Source of the DNA: Treponema sp.
Lineage (GTDB): Bacteria; Spirochaetota; Spirochaetia; Treponematales; Treponemataceae
DNA length: 13,267 bases
Reading direction: 5' to 3'
NCBI GenBank assembly: GCA_017963165.1
Contig: JAGCTZ010000086.1
Location: 1-13,267, forward strand
A program made the position numbers and the translations under genes. The notes under the pieces are model-generated. The model was given only the letters and a program-made list of their open reading frames with translations. It did not search any database and was not told the origin of the DNA. Positions 5,882-12,368 of the stretch are shown piece after piece. The stretch's first letter is position 1. The number at the start of each line of letters is the position of its first letter.

Positions 5882-8174
5882 ATTCAAAGACTATTTTATT
5901 CTTTTTATAATCTGCAGTTACATCGCCACCTTTTGCGAGTTTGCCGAATAGAACTTCATCAACAAGAGGATTTGCAATATTTTCTTCTATTGTTCGTGCC
6001 ATGTTTCTGGCTCCAAACTCTTTTGAAAAACCTGTTTCTGTGAGGTAGTCTATACAGCGGTCTGTTATGCAAAGGTTTATCTTCTTTTTCTTTATGCGCT
6101 GTGCAAGCTTGAAAATTTCTTTCTGGCATACCATGCGAACAATCTTTTTGTCCAGATAGCCAAACGGTACAACTGCATCAAGTCTGTTGCGGAATTCAGG
6201 CGGGAATACTCGTGTAATTGCTTCCATTAAAGTTGCTTCGCTGTAAGCTGCATCCTGTGTTCCAAAGCCTATGCCACTTTTTTCCATATCGCGGGCACCG
6301 GCATTACTTGTCATTATAATAATGCAATTGCGGAAATCTGATTTACGTCCCTGATTATCTGTAAGGATTCCGTAGTCCATTACCTGCAGGAGAATGTTAT
6401 ATATGTCTTCATGAGCCTTTTCTATTTCGTCAAAAAGAATTATTGAATTAGGATTTTTGCGAACGTCTTTTGTAAGTTGTCCGCCTTCTTCAAAGCCAAC
6501 GTAGCCTGGTGGAGAACCAACAAGTCTGCTGACAGAATGCTTTTCCTGATATTCGCTCATATCGTAGCGGAGCAATGGTTCACCTAAGGTTTGGGCAAGG
6601 GAACGTGCAAGCTCTGTTTTTCCACAACCTGTTGGACCAACAAAAAGATAGCAGGCCTCCGGTTTATCAGGATTTCTGAAGCCGGCTCTGGCACGCTTAA
6701 CTGCTTTTGAAAGAGTTTGAACTGCCTTGTCCTGACCAAAAATCTGAGCACTAAGCTTTGTTTCCAAAAATCGCAGAGTGTCTTTCTGGTCTCCGGTAAC
6801 TGTATCAATAGGAAGCTTTGCCATTTTTGCAGTAACACGGCGGATTGTTGCAACAGAAATCTGTCCTGTGCCCTTGTGGATTTTCTGGTAAGCTCCTGCT
6901 TCGTCCATTATATCAATTGCTTTGTCCGGCAAACGCTTATCTGTTATGTATTGAACAGAAAGATCAACTGCTGCCTCAAGAGCCGAAGGTGCATATTTTA
7001 CCTTGTGATATTCTTCGTATTTAGGAACAAGTCCTTTTAAGATTTTGATTGTTTCGTCGCGGGTTGGTTCAATAATATCAACTTTCTGGAAGCGTCTTGC
7101 AAGAGCGCGATCCTTTTCAAAATGAGAAGCATATTCTTCAAAAGTAGTTGAACCGATAATGCGAATGCTTCCATCTGCAAGGGCAGGCTTGAGCAGGTTT
7201 GCTGCATCCATCTGCGAGCTTCCGTTTGTTCCGGCTCCCATAATCATATGGATTTCGTCTATGAATAAAATTGATTTTTTCTTTTCTTTAAGCTCATCTA
7301 TTACAGAGTGAAGTCTTTCTTCAAAGTCACCACGGAATTTTGAACCTGCAAGAAGGAGTCCCAGATCAAGTGAATAAATAGTAAAGCCTTTAAGGAATTC
7401 CGGAACATCACCATTTACAATGCGTTGAGCAAGCCCCTGAGTGATTGCAGTTTTACCAACTCCTGCGTCTCCTACATGAAGTGGATTGTTTTTTGTGCGG
7501 CGGCAGAGAATCTGAACAGTTCTTTCTATTTCTTCTTCGCGTCCAACAAGAATATCATAAGCACCTTTTTTTGCCTGTTCTGTCATATTTACGGCAAAGC
7601 GGTCAAGTCCACCTTCGTTGTTAGACATCATTTCTGGTGGAAGCTGAGGGCCCTGCTTTGAGCTGCGGTCTTTTTCTTTCTGAGCTCCATGAATGCCTTT
7701 TATTTTTCCGATTGTTTCAAGCAGACGAAGTTTATCAAGTCCGCTTGAACGCAGATAGTAAGAGCAATAATTTCTTTTTTCATCATACATGCTCACAAGT
7801 ACATCTGTAATATCAATCATTTCAGATTCACTTGAAACACAATGAAAAACAGCTCTGTTCATTACAGCCTGAAAACCTGCAGATTCAACAGGCGCATTTA
7901 TGAATTTTGGATTTGCATTTTCTGAAACAACAGGAACTTTATTTGCAAGATAGTCAGAAATATTTGAACGTAATGCTTCTGAATCACAGCCGCTTTCTGT
8001 AAGAATATGACATACAAAATCATTCTGAAGTGCAACTGCAAGTACATGCTCCGGCATAAAGAATTCGTGACGTGAGGATTTGGCTTGTGCAAGAGATTCA
8101 GACAGAATTTTAGTAAGCATAGGACTTACTTTCATCTGCCTTACAATCGCTTTCTGCTGGTTTTCGTTACTCAA
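5862..8174 (-). CDS. clpA: ATP-dependent Clp protease ATP-binding subunit ClpA
   Basis: Hexameric AAA+ unfoldase that feeds substrates into ClpP and receives N-degron substrates from ClpS. Of 770 residues, about 14-155 form the Clp N-domain (repeats around HEFFMPEHVLAVAL and VMNRAVFHCVSS). The first ATPase domain has Walker A GDAGVGKT (235-242) and Walker B ILFIDE (302-307). The second has GPTGCGKT (513-520) and IILFDE (578-583), followed by the C-terminal ClpB-D2-type small domain. An IGF tripeptide (635-637) marks the ClpP-docking loop, so this is a protease partner and not a ClpB-type disaggregase. No middle coiled-coil domain is present. The start chosen is TTG at 8172-8174, with GAGGG at 8181-8185 inside clpS. 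The ATG at 8133-8135 would match the E. coli N-terminus better in length and remains possible. No clpP gene lies in the window. Confidence 0.97.
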   Translation of the reverse strand: MSNENQQKAIVRQMKVSPMLTKILSESLAQAKSSRHEFFMPEHVLAVALQNDFVCHILTESGCDSEALRSNISDYLANKVPVVSENANPKFINAPVESAGFQAVMNRAVFHCVSSESEMIDITDVLVSMYDEKRNYCSYYLRSSGLDKLRLLETIGKIKGIHGAQKEKDRSSKQGPQLPPEMMSNNEGGLDRFAVNMTEQAKKGAYDILVGREEEIERTVQILCRRTKNNPLHVGDAGVGKTAITQGLAQRIVNGDVPEFLKGFTIYSLDLGLLLAGSKFRGDFEERLHSVIDELKEKKKSILFIDEIHMIMGAGTNGSSQMDAANLLKPALADGSIRIIGSTTFEEYASHFEKDRALARRFQKVDIIEPTRDETIKILKGLVPKYEEYHKVKYAPSALEAAVDLSVQYITDKRLPDKAIDIMDEAGAYQKIHKGTGQISVATIRRVTAKMAKLPIDTVTGDQKDTLRFLETKLSAQIFGQDKAVQTLSKAVKRARAGFRNPDKPEACYLFVGPTGCGKTELARSLAQTLGEPLLRYDMSEYQEKHSVSRLVGSPPGYVGFEEGGQLTKDVRKNPNSIILFDEIEKAHEDIYNILLQVMDYGILTDNQGRKSDFRNCIIIMTSNAGARDMEKSGIGFGTQDAAYSEATLMEAITRVFPPEFRNRLDAVVPFGYLDKKIVRMVCQKEIFKLAQRIKKKKINLCITDRCIDYLTETGFSKEFGARNMARTIEENIANPLVDEVLFGKLAKGGDVTADYKKNKIVFEYGKENN

Positions 8175-8478
8175 TTTCTACCCTCAACGGAAAACCGTTT
8201 TTCTTTGCAATGCTGCGTGTAAGATTTGTTCGTGAAACAGCAATATCATAAGTGTAGGTGCCGATTACTGCGCAGCCTTGATTGTGCACTGTTTCCATAA
8301 GCATTTGAGCATCGTCATGAGATTTATTAAATATAGACATTAATACATCTACAACAAATTCCATTGTTGTGTAGTCATCATTATAAAAGACAACGTCTTT
8401 TTCTGGAGGAACTTCTATTGATGTAGTTTCTGCAAGGCCATTACCTATATGTAACGGCTGATTAATAAATTCACTCAT
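8167..8478 (-). CDS. clpS: ATP-dependent Clp protease adaptor ClpS
   Basis: Small cytoplasmic adaptor that recognises N-degron substrates (bulky hydrophobic N-terminal residues) and hands them to ClpA. From the ATG at 8476-8478 it has 103 residues, the normal family size. A flexible N-terminal arm of about 25 residues precedes the core. The degron pocket signature is visible: FYNDDYTTMEFVV (31-43) with N33, D34, D35, T37/T38 and the gatekeeper M39. The segment MLMETVHNQGCAVIGTY (59-75) holds the conserved H65. A longer frame begins at 8517, but its extra 13 residues match nothing in the family and would overlap the promoter. The leader is short and the ribosome site weak. clpS heads the whole leftward operon as far as the lipoprotein gene. 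Confidence 0.96.
   Translation of the reverse strand: MSEFINQPLHIGNGLAETTSIEVPPEKDVVFYNDDYTTMEFVVDVLMSIFNKSHDDAQMLMETVHNQGCAVIGTYTYDIAVSRTNLTRSIAKKNGFPLRVEIE
8181..8185 (-). promoter_or_regulatory. clpA: Ribosome binding site supporting the clpA TTG start
   Basis: On the minus strand GAGGG ends 6 nt before the TTG at 8174, at a good Shine-Dalgarno distance. The competing ATG at 8135 has only AAGG three bases upstream. This favours the TTG, which overlaps the clpS stop codon by eight bases and should couple ClpA synthesis to ClpS synthesis. Confidence 0.5.
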
Positions 8479-8482
8479 AATC

Positions 8483-8512
8483 TTAAATATATCACATTTT
8501 TGTTGTATAATA
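8483..8512. promoter_or_regulatory. Candidate bidirectional promoter with a shared symmetric -10 element
   Basis: Only 40 bp separate the clpS and rhomboid-like start codons. They contain TATAATA at 8506-8512, which reads TATTATA on the other strand, so the same base pairs give a -10 hexamer on each strand. On the plus strand, TATAAT (8506-8511) predicts a start near 8518, one base before the ATG, with a poor -35 (TTAAAT, 8483-8488). On the minus strand, TATTAT (8512-8507) predicts a start near 8500 and a 22-nt clpS leader. Symmetric -10 elements are known to drive divergent transcription in bacteria. Use here is inferred. Confidence 0.5.
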
Positions 8513-8518
8513 AACAAT

Positions 8519-9286
8519 ATGGCAAAGAAAAAATTAAAATTAAAATTTGTTTATGATGCACCGGTTACAATTACATTTGCGCTGCTTGCACTTGTAATTT
8601 TTGTATTAGACACATTTGCTCTTAAGGGAAAGCTTAATTCAACCTGGCTTGTAACTCCTACAGCGGCAGGGGGAGCATTTCCTTTTGCTTTTTCTGATTT
8701 TCATTCTATTATAAGACTGTTTGTTCATGTGTTTGCAAGTCCTGACCGTTATGTGCTCATCTGCAATCTGATTTTTATTCTTCTGCTTGGTCCTGCAATG
8801 GAAGAGCGTTACGGGTCTGTCATAATTGGAATTATGATTTTTGTTTCATCGCTTTTTTCAGGAGTGCTCAATGCCTGCTTCTGTAAGAATCCTGTTGGTG
8901 GCGCCGAACCTGTTGTTTTTATGCTCATCCTGCTTTGGACGATGATGCATCTTTCGCGCAGTAAAGTATCTGCTTCTGCAATTGCAGTTATTGCACTTTT
9001 TATCTGTATGGAGCTTTTTGCAAAAAATCCTAATGGAGTAGTGGGAGTTGCAATTGTTGCTGCCGGTGGCCTTTGCGGAAGTCTTTTTGCATTCCTGACT
9101 TCTCCAAAAGCGCATAAGGCTAAAAAGAATGAACAGGCGCTTGCAGAATTTAATGATGAAGCTAGTCCAAGATTTTCTATAAAAAGCACTGGTGCTAATT
9201 CCAAAAAAAATGGCGCTGGCCGAAGCAAAGCCTCTGATTCTGATTCCGACAGCGAAACTACTGTTGTCGGAAAAATTGAACTCTAA
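8519..9286 (+). CDS. Rhomboid-fold membrane protein, apparently without the catalytic dyad
   Basis: Polytopic inner-membrane protein of 255 residues and the only plus-strand gene. A basic N-terminus (AKKKLKLKF) precedes about six hydrophobic segments (roughly 14-35, 62-91, 100-120, 127-143, 150-167, 172-194) and a hydrophilic, Lys- then Ser/Asp-rich tail (195-255). The rhomboid pattern is visible: RLFVHVF (H70), then [18 protein letters not shown] (N83, GPAMEERYG at 91-99), like the His/Asn and E...G features of rhomboid segment 2. The segment expected to hold the GxSG catalytic motif reads VGGAEPVVF (126-134), placing Glu130 at the Ser and Pro131 at the second Gly. The expected catalytic His in the final segment (AHLGG-type) reads VAAGG (180-184). 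It therefore looks like a rhomboid pseudoenzyme. There is no Shine-Dalgarno sequence before the ATG. The substrate or partner is unknown. Confidence 0.78.
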   Translation: MAKKKLKLKFVYDAPVTITFALLALVIFVLDTFALKGKLNSTWLVTPTAAGGAFPFAFSDFHSIIRLFVHVFASPDRYVLICNLIFILLLGPAMEERYGSVIIGIMIFVSSLFSGVLNACFCKNPVGGAEPVVFMLILLWTMMHLSRSKVSASAIAVIALFICMELFAKNPNGVVGVAIVAAGGLCGSLFAFLTSPKAHKAKKNEQALAEFNDEASPRFSIKSTGANSKKNGAGRSKASDSDSDSETTVVGKIEL

Positions 9287-10035
9287 ATATTATATTCAAC
9301 TCTTTTGCAGACGCGTTGCAGGAACTGCTTTGTTCTTGCTTCCTTTGGATTGTTGAAAATTTCTTTTGGAGAGCCCTGTTCTACAATTACGCCGCCTTCC
9401 ATGAATACAACCTGTGTTGCAACTTCTTCTGCAAAGCTCATTTCGTGAGTAACAATAATCATTGTTGTGCCTTCTTTTGCAAGCTCTTTAAGAACTGAAA
9501 GAACTTCGCCGACAAGCTCCGGGTCAAGGGCGCTGGTAGGTTCGTCTAACAAAACTACATCAGGATCTGTTGCAACAGCACGGGCAATTCCTACACGCTG
9601 CTGTTGGCCTCCACTAAGCTGTGAAGGATAATAATCCATACGGTCAGCAAGCCCAACTTTTTTAAGGGCGCTTTCTGCAATTTCGCGTGCAAAATCTTTC
9701 GGTACATTTCTTGCAACTACAAGACCTTCCATTACATTTTCAAGCGCAGTTTTATTTGCAAAAAGATTATAGTTCTGATATACAAAACCTGTTTTTCTTC
9801 TTACATCAAGAATTGTCTTTTTATGTGCGTGGGCAAGAGGGGTTTTAATATCATCAAAAACCAGTTCCCCTTCGTCTGCGGTTTCAAGAAAATCAATTGT
9901 GCGCAGAAGGGTTGTTTTTCCAGAGCCGGACGGGCCTATTATTACAACAACGTCTCCTTTTTCTACGTTGAGGTTTACGCCCTTTAAGATTTCATTTTTC
10001 CCGAATGATTTATGTACGTTAGTTACCGATAACAT
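9283..10035 (-). CDS. Polar amino-acid-type ABC transporter ATP-binding protein (GlnQ family)
   Basis: Cytoplasmic ATPase of 250 residues that powers the importer formed with the two permeases encoded just upstream. Walker A is GPSGSGKT (34-41), the Q-loop is VYQNYNLF (85-92), the signature is LSGGQQQR (140-147), Walker B is VVLLDEP with DPE after it (160-173), and the switch His lies in VTHE (195-198). The C-terminal [10 protein letters not shown] is typical of the GlnQ/HisP group. The frame is open back to 10095, but the ATG at 10033-10035 is the start: it begins the conserved [12 protein letters not shown] and has AAGGGGG six bases upstream (10042-10048). It overlaps the second permease by 17 nt. 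Its TAG stop overlaps the stop of the convergent rhomboid-like gene, so no terminator separates the two. Confidence 0.96.
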   Translation of the reverse strand: MLSVTNVHKSFGKNEILKGVNLNVEKGDVVVIIGPSGSGKTTLLRTIDFLETADEGELVFDDIKTPLAHAHKKTILDVRRKTGFVYQNYNLFANKTALENVMEGLVVARNVPKDFAREIAESALKKVGLADRMDYYPSQLSGGQQQRVGIARAVATDPDVVLLDEPTSALDPELVGEVLSVLKELAKEGTTMIIVTHEMSFAEEVATQVVFMEGGVIVEQGSPKEIFNNPKEARTKQFLQRVCKRVEYNI

Positions 10036-10735
10036 GTTGTGCCCCCTTATAAATTGATACTTTCTGCTCCCAGAGTTTAAACAGTTTTTGTACAACAGTA
10101 CAAATAATTATGTAAATTACAAAGATATCAAGATATGCTTCTATATAATTATATCCGAAGGACGCTTCGATTTTTGCAAGAGCAGTAATGTCCTTTACTG
10201 TCATCATAAATGCAAGTGAAGTATTTTTTATAAGCCCTACCGATGCATTACAAAGATTTGGAAGTGCTGCAGTAAGTGCCTGCGGAATAATTATTCTTCT
10301 GTAGGTCTGTGCTTTTGTAAGTCCACAGGTGTAGCCTGCTTCGAGCTGGCCTTTATTTACTGTAAGCAGGGCCGAGCGGAAAACTTCGGAAAGTGTTGCA
10401 GACATATTAAGTGAAAAAACTACAAATGCATACCAGATTGGATTAAGATCAAAAATATTAAAGCTGCTGCCAGACTGTTTAAGGATTGCATTAAGCAGGG
10501 AAGGAAACAGCGAATAAACTACAAGAATCTGCAGTACAATTGGAGTACCGCGCATAAAAGAAATATACACTGCGCTTAGCTGATTAAGTACTTTTATTTT
10601 ATGAATCCTGGTGAGCGCAATCAAAAATCCAAAGAACGAACCAACGAGCAGCGAAACAATTGTTATTAAGAGTGTTGTCGGAACTCCTTTCCACAAAAGC
10701 ACAAAGGTTTTGAATAAGAATGTAACATCAAACAT
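10019..10735 (-). CDS. Amino-acid-type ABC transporter permease (second subunit)
   Basis: Inner-membrane subunit of 238 residues with about five hydrophobic helices, of the HisMQ/GlnP permease type. The cytoplasmic EAA loop that contacts the ATPase reads [20 protein letters not shown] and continues into [11 protein letters not shown]. An N-terminal [11 protein letters not shown] motif is also typical of the family. The ATG has a strong AGGAGG site overlapping the 15-bp gap after the first permease. It pairs with that permease as a heterodimer, since the two differ clearly in sequence. The substrate cannot be read from the permease. Confidence 0.95.
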   Translation of the reverse strand: MFDVTFLFKTFVLLWKGVPTTLLITIVSLLVGSFFGFLIALTRIHKIKVLNQLSAVYISFMRGTPIVLQILVVYSLFPSLLNAILKQSGSSFNIFDLNPIWYAFVVFSLNMSATLSEVFRSALLTVNKGQLEAGYTCGLTKAQTYRRIIIPQALTAALPNLCNASVGLIKNTSLAFMMTVKDITALAKIEASFGYNYIEAYLDIFVIYIIICTVVQKLFKLWEQKVSIYKGAQHVIGN

Positions 10736-10750
10736 ATTTGCTTCCTCCTG

Positions 10751-11458
10751 CTATTGCGAAATTGATTTTCGTCCTTTAGAAAATTTCTTTTCAAGCCACT
10801 TGAACAGCTGTTCAAATGCAATCGTAAGAACCCAGTAAATAATTGCCAGCGCTATGTATGTTTCTATGGCGTAGGCACCAAAGTTTAAGCTTATAATAAG
10901 GTTGCCTTTTCCCATTATGTCAATCAATCCGATTGTAAAGGCAAGCGAACCTTCCTTCAAAAGTACAATCACACTGTTGCCAAAGTTAGGCAAGGAAACT
11001 ACAAAGGCCTGCGGAAGTATGATTCTCATAAAGGCCTGTGTTTCTGTAAGACCGCTTGTAAGGGCGGCTTCTCTTTGTCCCGGTGGAACTGCAAGATAGC
11101 TTGAACGCATTATTTCTGCTGCAGTTGCACCGAACAACAATCCAAGCGAAGTAATTACGTATACGGCTTTTGGCCATCCGTTTATATCAAGCTTGAAAAC
11201 TGCCCAGAACAAGGTTGGGAGTCCGTAAAAGATTACGAACAACATTACGATTGATGGTGTACAGCGGAAGGCATTGATGATGAATCCCGAAACCTTCTGC
11301 TGCCATCGTTTTTTAGAAAGGCGTGCCTTTGCAAGAAAGAAGCCCAGAATCAGTCCTACGATTATCGTACCGATTAAGATTTCAAACGTTACGGCAAGGT
11401 AGGGCAGGAGGATCGGAATGTTTTCTATTATCTTTGCAGGATAAAATGGTCTGTCCAT
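10751..11458 (-). CDS. Amino-acid-type ABC transporter permease (first subunit)
   Basis: Inner-membrane subunit of 235 residues, HisMQ/GlnP type. Hydrophobic helices start at about residue 17. An FRCTPSIVMLFVIFYGLP segment occupies the place of the family's RGTP motif (Cys replaces Gly). The EAA loop reads REAALTSGLTETQAFMRII and continues into PQAFVVSLPNFGN. It has a GAGGAA ribosome site just before the ATG and lies 38 bp after the binding-protein gene, so it belongs to the same transcript. It should form a heterodimer with the following permease. Confidence 0.95.
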   Translation of the reverse strand: MDRPFYPAKIIENIPILLPYLAVTFEILIGTIIVGLILGFFLAKARLSKKRWQQKVSGFIINAFRCTPSIVMLFVIFYGLPTLFWAVFKLDINGWPKAVYVITSLGLLFGATAAEIMRSSYLAVPPGQREAALTSGLTETQAFMRIILPQAFVVSLPNFGNSVIVLLKEGSLAFTIGLIDIMGKGNLIISLNFGAYAIETYIALAIIYWVLTIAFEQLFKWLEKKFSKGRKSISQ

Positions 11459-11496
11459 ATTTGTTCCTCAAGTTCCGGGCTATTCATTCGGCTGTC

Positions 11497-12318
11497 TTAT
11501 TTAAGAAGGGCCGAAACATCTTCTCCAAAGTACTGGATTGCAAGGCGTGAAACAGTTCCATCTGCATTAAGCTGCTGTATTGCCTTGTCGTAAGCATCTG
11601 CAAGTGCCTGCTGCTTTTTGTTAAAGAGCGGCCATGTTGGAATACCTTTATATGTGATGTAAGTAAGCTTATCTTTGTAATTTCCGAATGGAGCGTTGTC
11701 TACAAGAACGTTGTTCTGGAAAGAAAGCTTGATATCAAGGTATGCATCGTAGCGGCCTTCGATAACCCAGGTGTAGGCATCTGTTGCAAGGAACTGATCT
11801 CCGGCAACAAGCTTAACCTGTGCGTTTGGATTTGCTTTGTTGTAATCATCAATTACTGCGTACTGAGCGCTTGAAGCACTGATTGGAACAAGCTTGCCTG
11901 AATATTTTGCAAAAGAAGGAAGGTCAGTAATCTGATCTGCTGTATCACTTCTTATTACAATACCAACAACACTTGCACCGATCGGGTTCTTAGGGAATAC
12001 ATACTTCTTTTTGCGTTCCTCTGTTACCCAGACACCCTTTGTGCCAAAATCATATTTGCCTTGTAAAACACCAATGAGCAAATCATCATCAGAAGTAGGA
12101 ATAAATTCAAACTCGTATTCTTCGAGCAGCTTGTCTATTTCTTTAAGAACAGCAACTTCAAAGCCGTCTGATTCACCCTTGTCGTTTACAAAATCGTATG
12201 GAACATAGTAGTTAGTATGTGCTACACGAACCTTCTTTACCTTTGTCTTTTTTGCTGCGGCAGATACTGTGCCAAGTACCAATGATATAATTGCGATTGC
12301 TATAATAAATTTTTTCAT
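11497..12318 (-). CDS. Family-3 periplasmic substrate-binding protein of an amino-acid-type ABC importer
   Basis: Secreted receptor of 273 residues with a Sec signal peptide (MKKFIIAIAIISLVLGTVSA, cleavage near residue 20) and a type-II binding fold (SBP_bac_3). Recognisable blocks are YYVPYDFVNDKGESDGFEV (37-55), LLIGVLQGKYDF (80-91), VTEERKKKYVFP (98-109) and VIEGRYDAYLD (185-195). By hand comparison with HisJ, the carboxylate-binding Arg (R102 in TEER) and the distal Asp (D195) are kept. The intervening Ser-Ser-x-Ser that usually binds the ligand is replaced by Lys-Gly-Val-Trp, so the ligand may not be a standard amino acid. It has a strong AAGGAGA ribosome site. It is the first importer gene and follows the methyltransferase gene by 50 bp that are largely filled by a palindromic element. 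Confidence 0.94.
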   Translation of the reverse strand: MKKFIIAIAIISLVLGTVSAAAKKTKVKKVRVAHTNYYVPYDFVNDKGESDGFEVAVLKEIDKLLEEYEFEFIPTSDDDLLIGVLQGKYDFGTKGVWVTEERKKKYVFPKNPIGASVVGIVIRSDTADQITDLPSFAKYSGKLVPISASSAQYAVIDDYNKANPNAQVKLVAGDQFLATDAYTWVIEGRYDAYLDIKLSFQNNVLVDNAPFGNYKDKLTYITYKGIPTWPLFNKKQQALADAYDKAIQQLNADGTVSRLAIQYFGEDVSALLK

Positions 12319-12337
12319 ATTATTTCTCCTTATGTGT

Positions 12338-12363
12338 GGTCCCTGAGCTTGTCGAAGGGCCCT
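12338..12363. repeat. GC-rich imperfect palindromic element with CTGAGCTTGTCGAAG core
   Basis: The core CCCTGAGCTTGTCGAAGGG (12341-12359), flanked by GGT and CCCT, can fold with CCCT pairing to AGGG and outer GG pairing to CC around a one-base bulge. It fills the gap 5 bp after the methyltransferase stop and just before the binding-protein ribosome site. It is far richer in GC than its surroundings. I recall this core as a recurrent intergenic repeat in unrelated bacterial genomes, which suggests a REP-like dispersed element. No U-tract follows on either strand, so it is not a standard terminator. Confidence 0.6.
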
Positions 12364-12368
12364 GTAAA

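Noticed and set aside
5862..8174. ClpB or ClpC identity for the large AAA+ protein
   Set aside because: There is no ClpB coiled-coil middle domain or ClpC-type UVR segment. The length (770), the IGF loop and the preceding clpS fit ClpA.
8479..8517. N-terminal extension of ClpS to 8517
   Set aside because: The extra residues match nothing in the ClpS family and would cover the whole divergent promoter. The ATG at 8476-8478 gives the standard length.
8809..9228. Long open frame antisense to the rhomboid-like gene
   Set aside because: Its translation has no recognisable motif. The plus-strand frame has coherent membrane segments and family features, so the antisense frame is a shadow.
10036..10095. 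N-terminal extension of the ABC ATPase to 10095
   Set aside because: The conserved start [12 protein letters not shown] with AAGGGGG upstream lies at 10035. The extension would overlap the permease by 77 nt and has no family match.
12338..12363. Rho-independent terminator between the methyltransferase and importer genes
   Set aside because: The stem is short and bulged and is not followed by a T-run on either strand.
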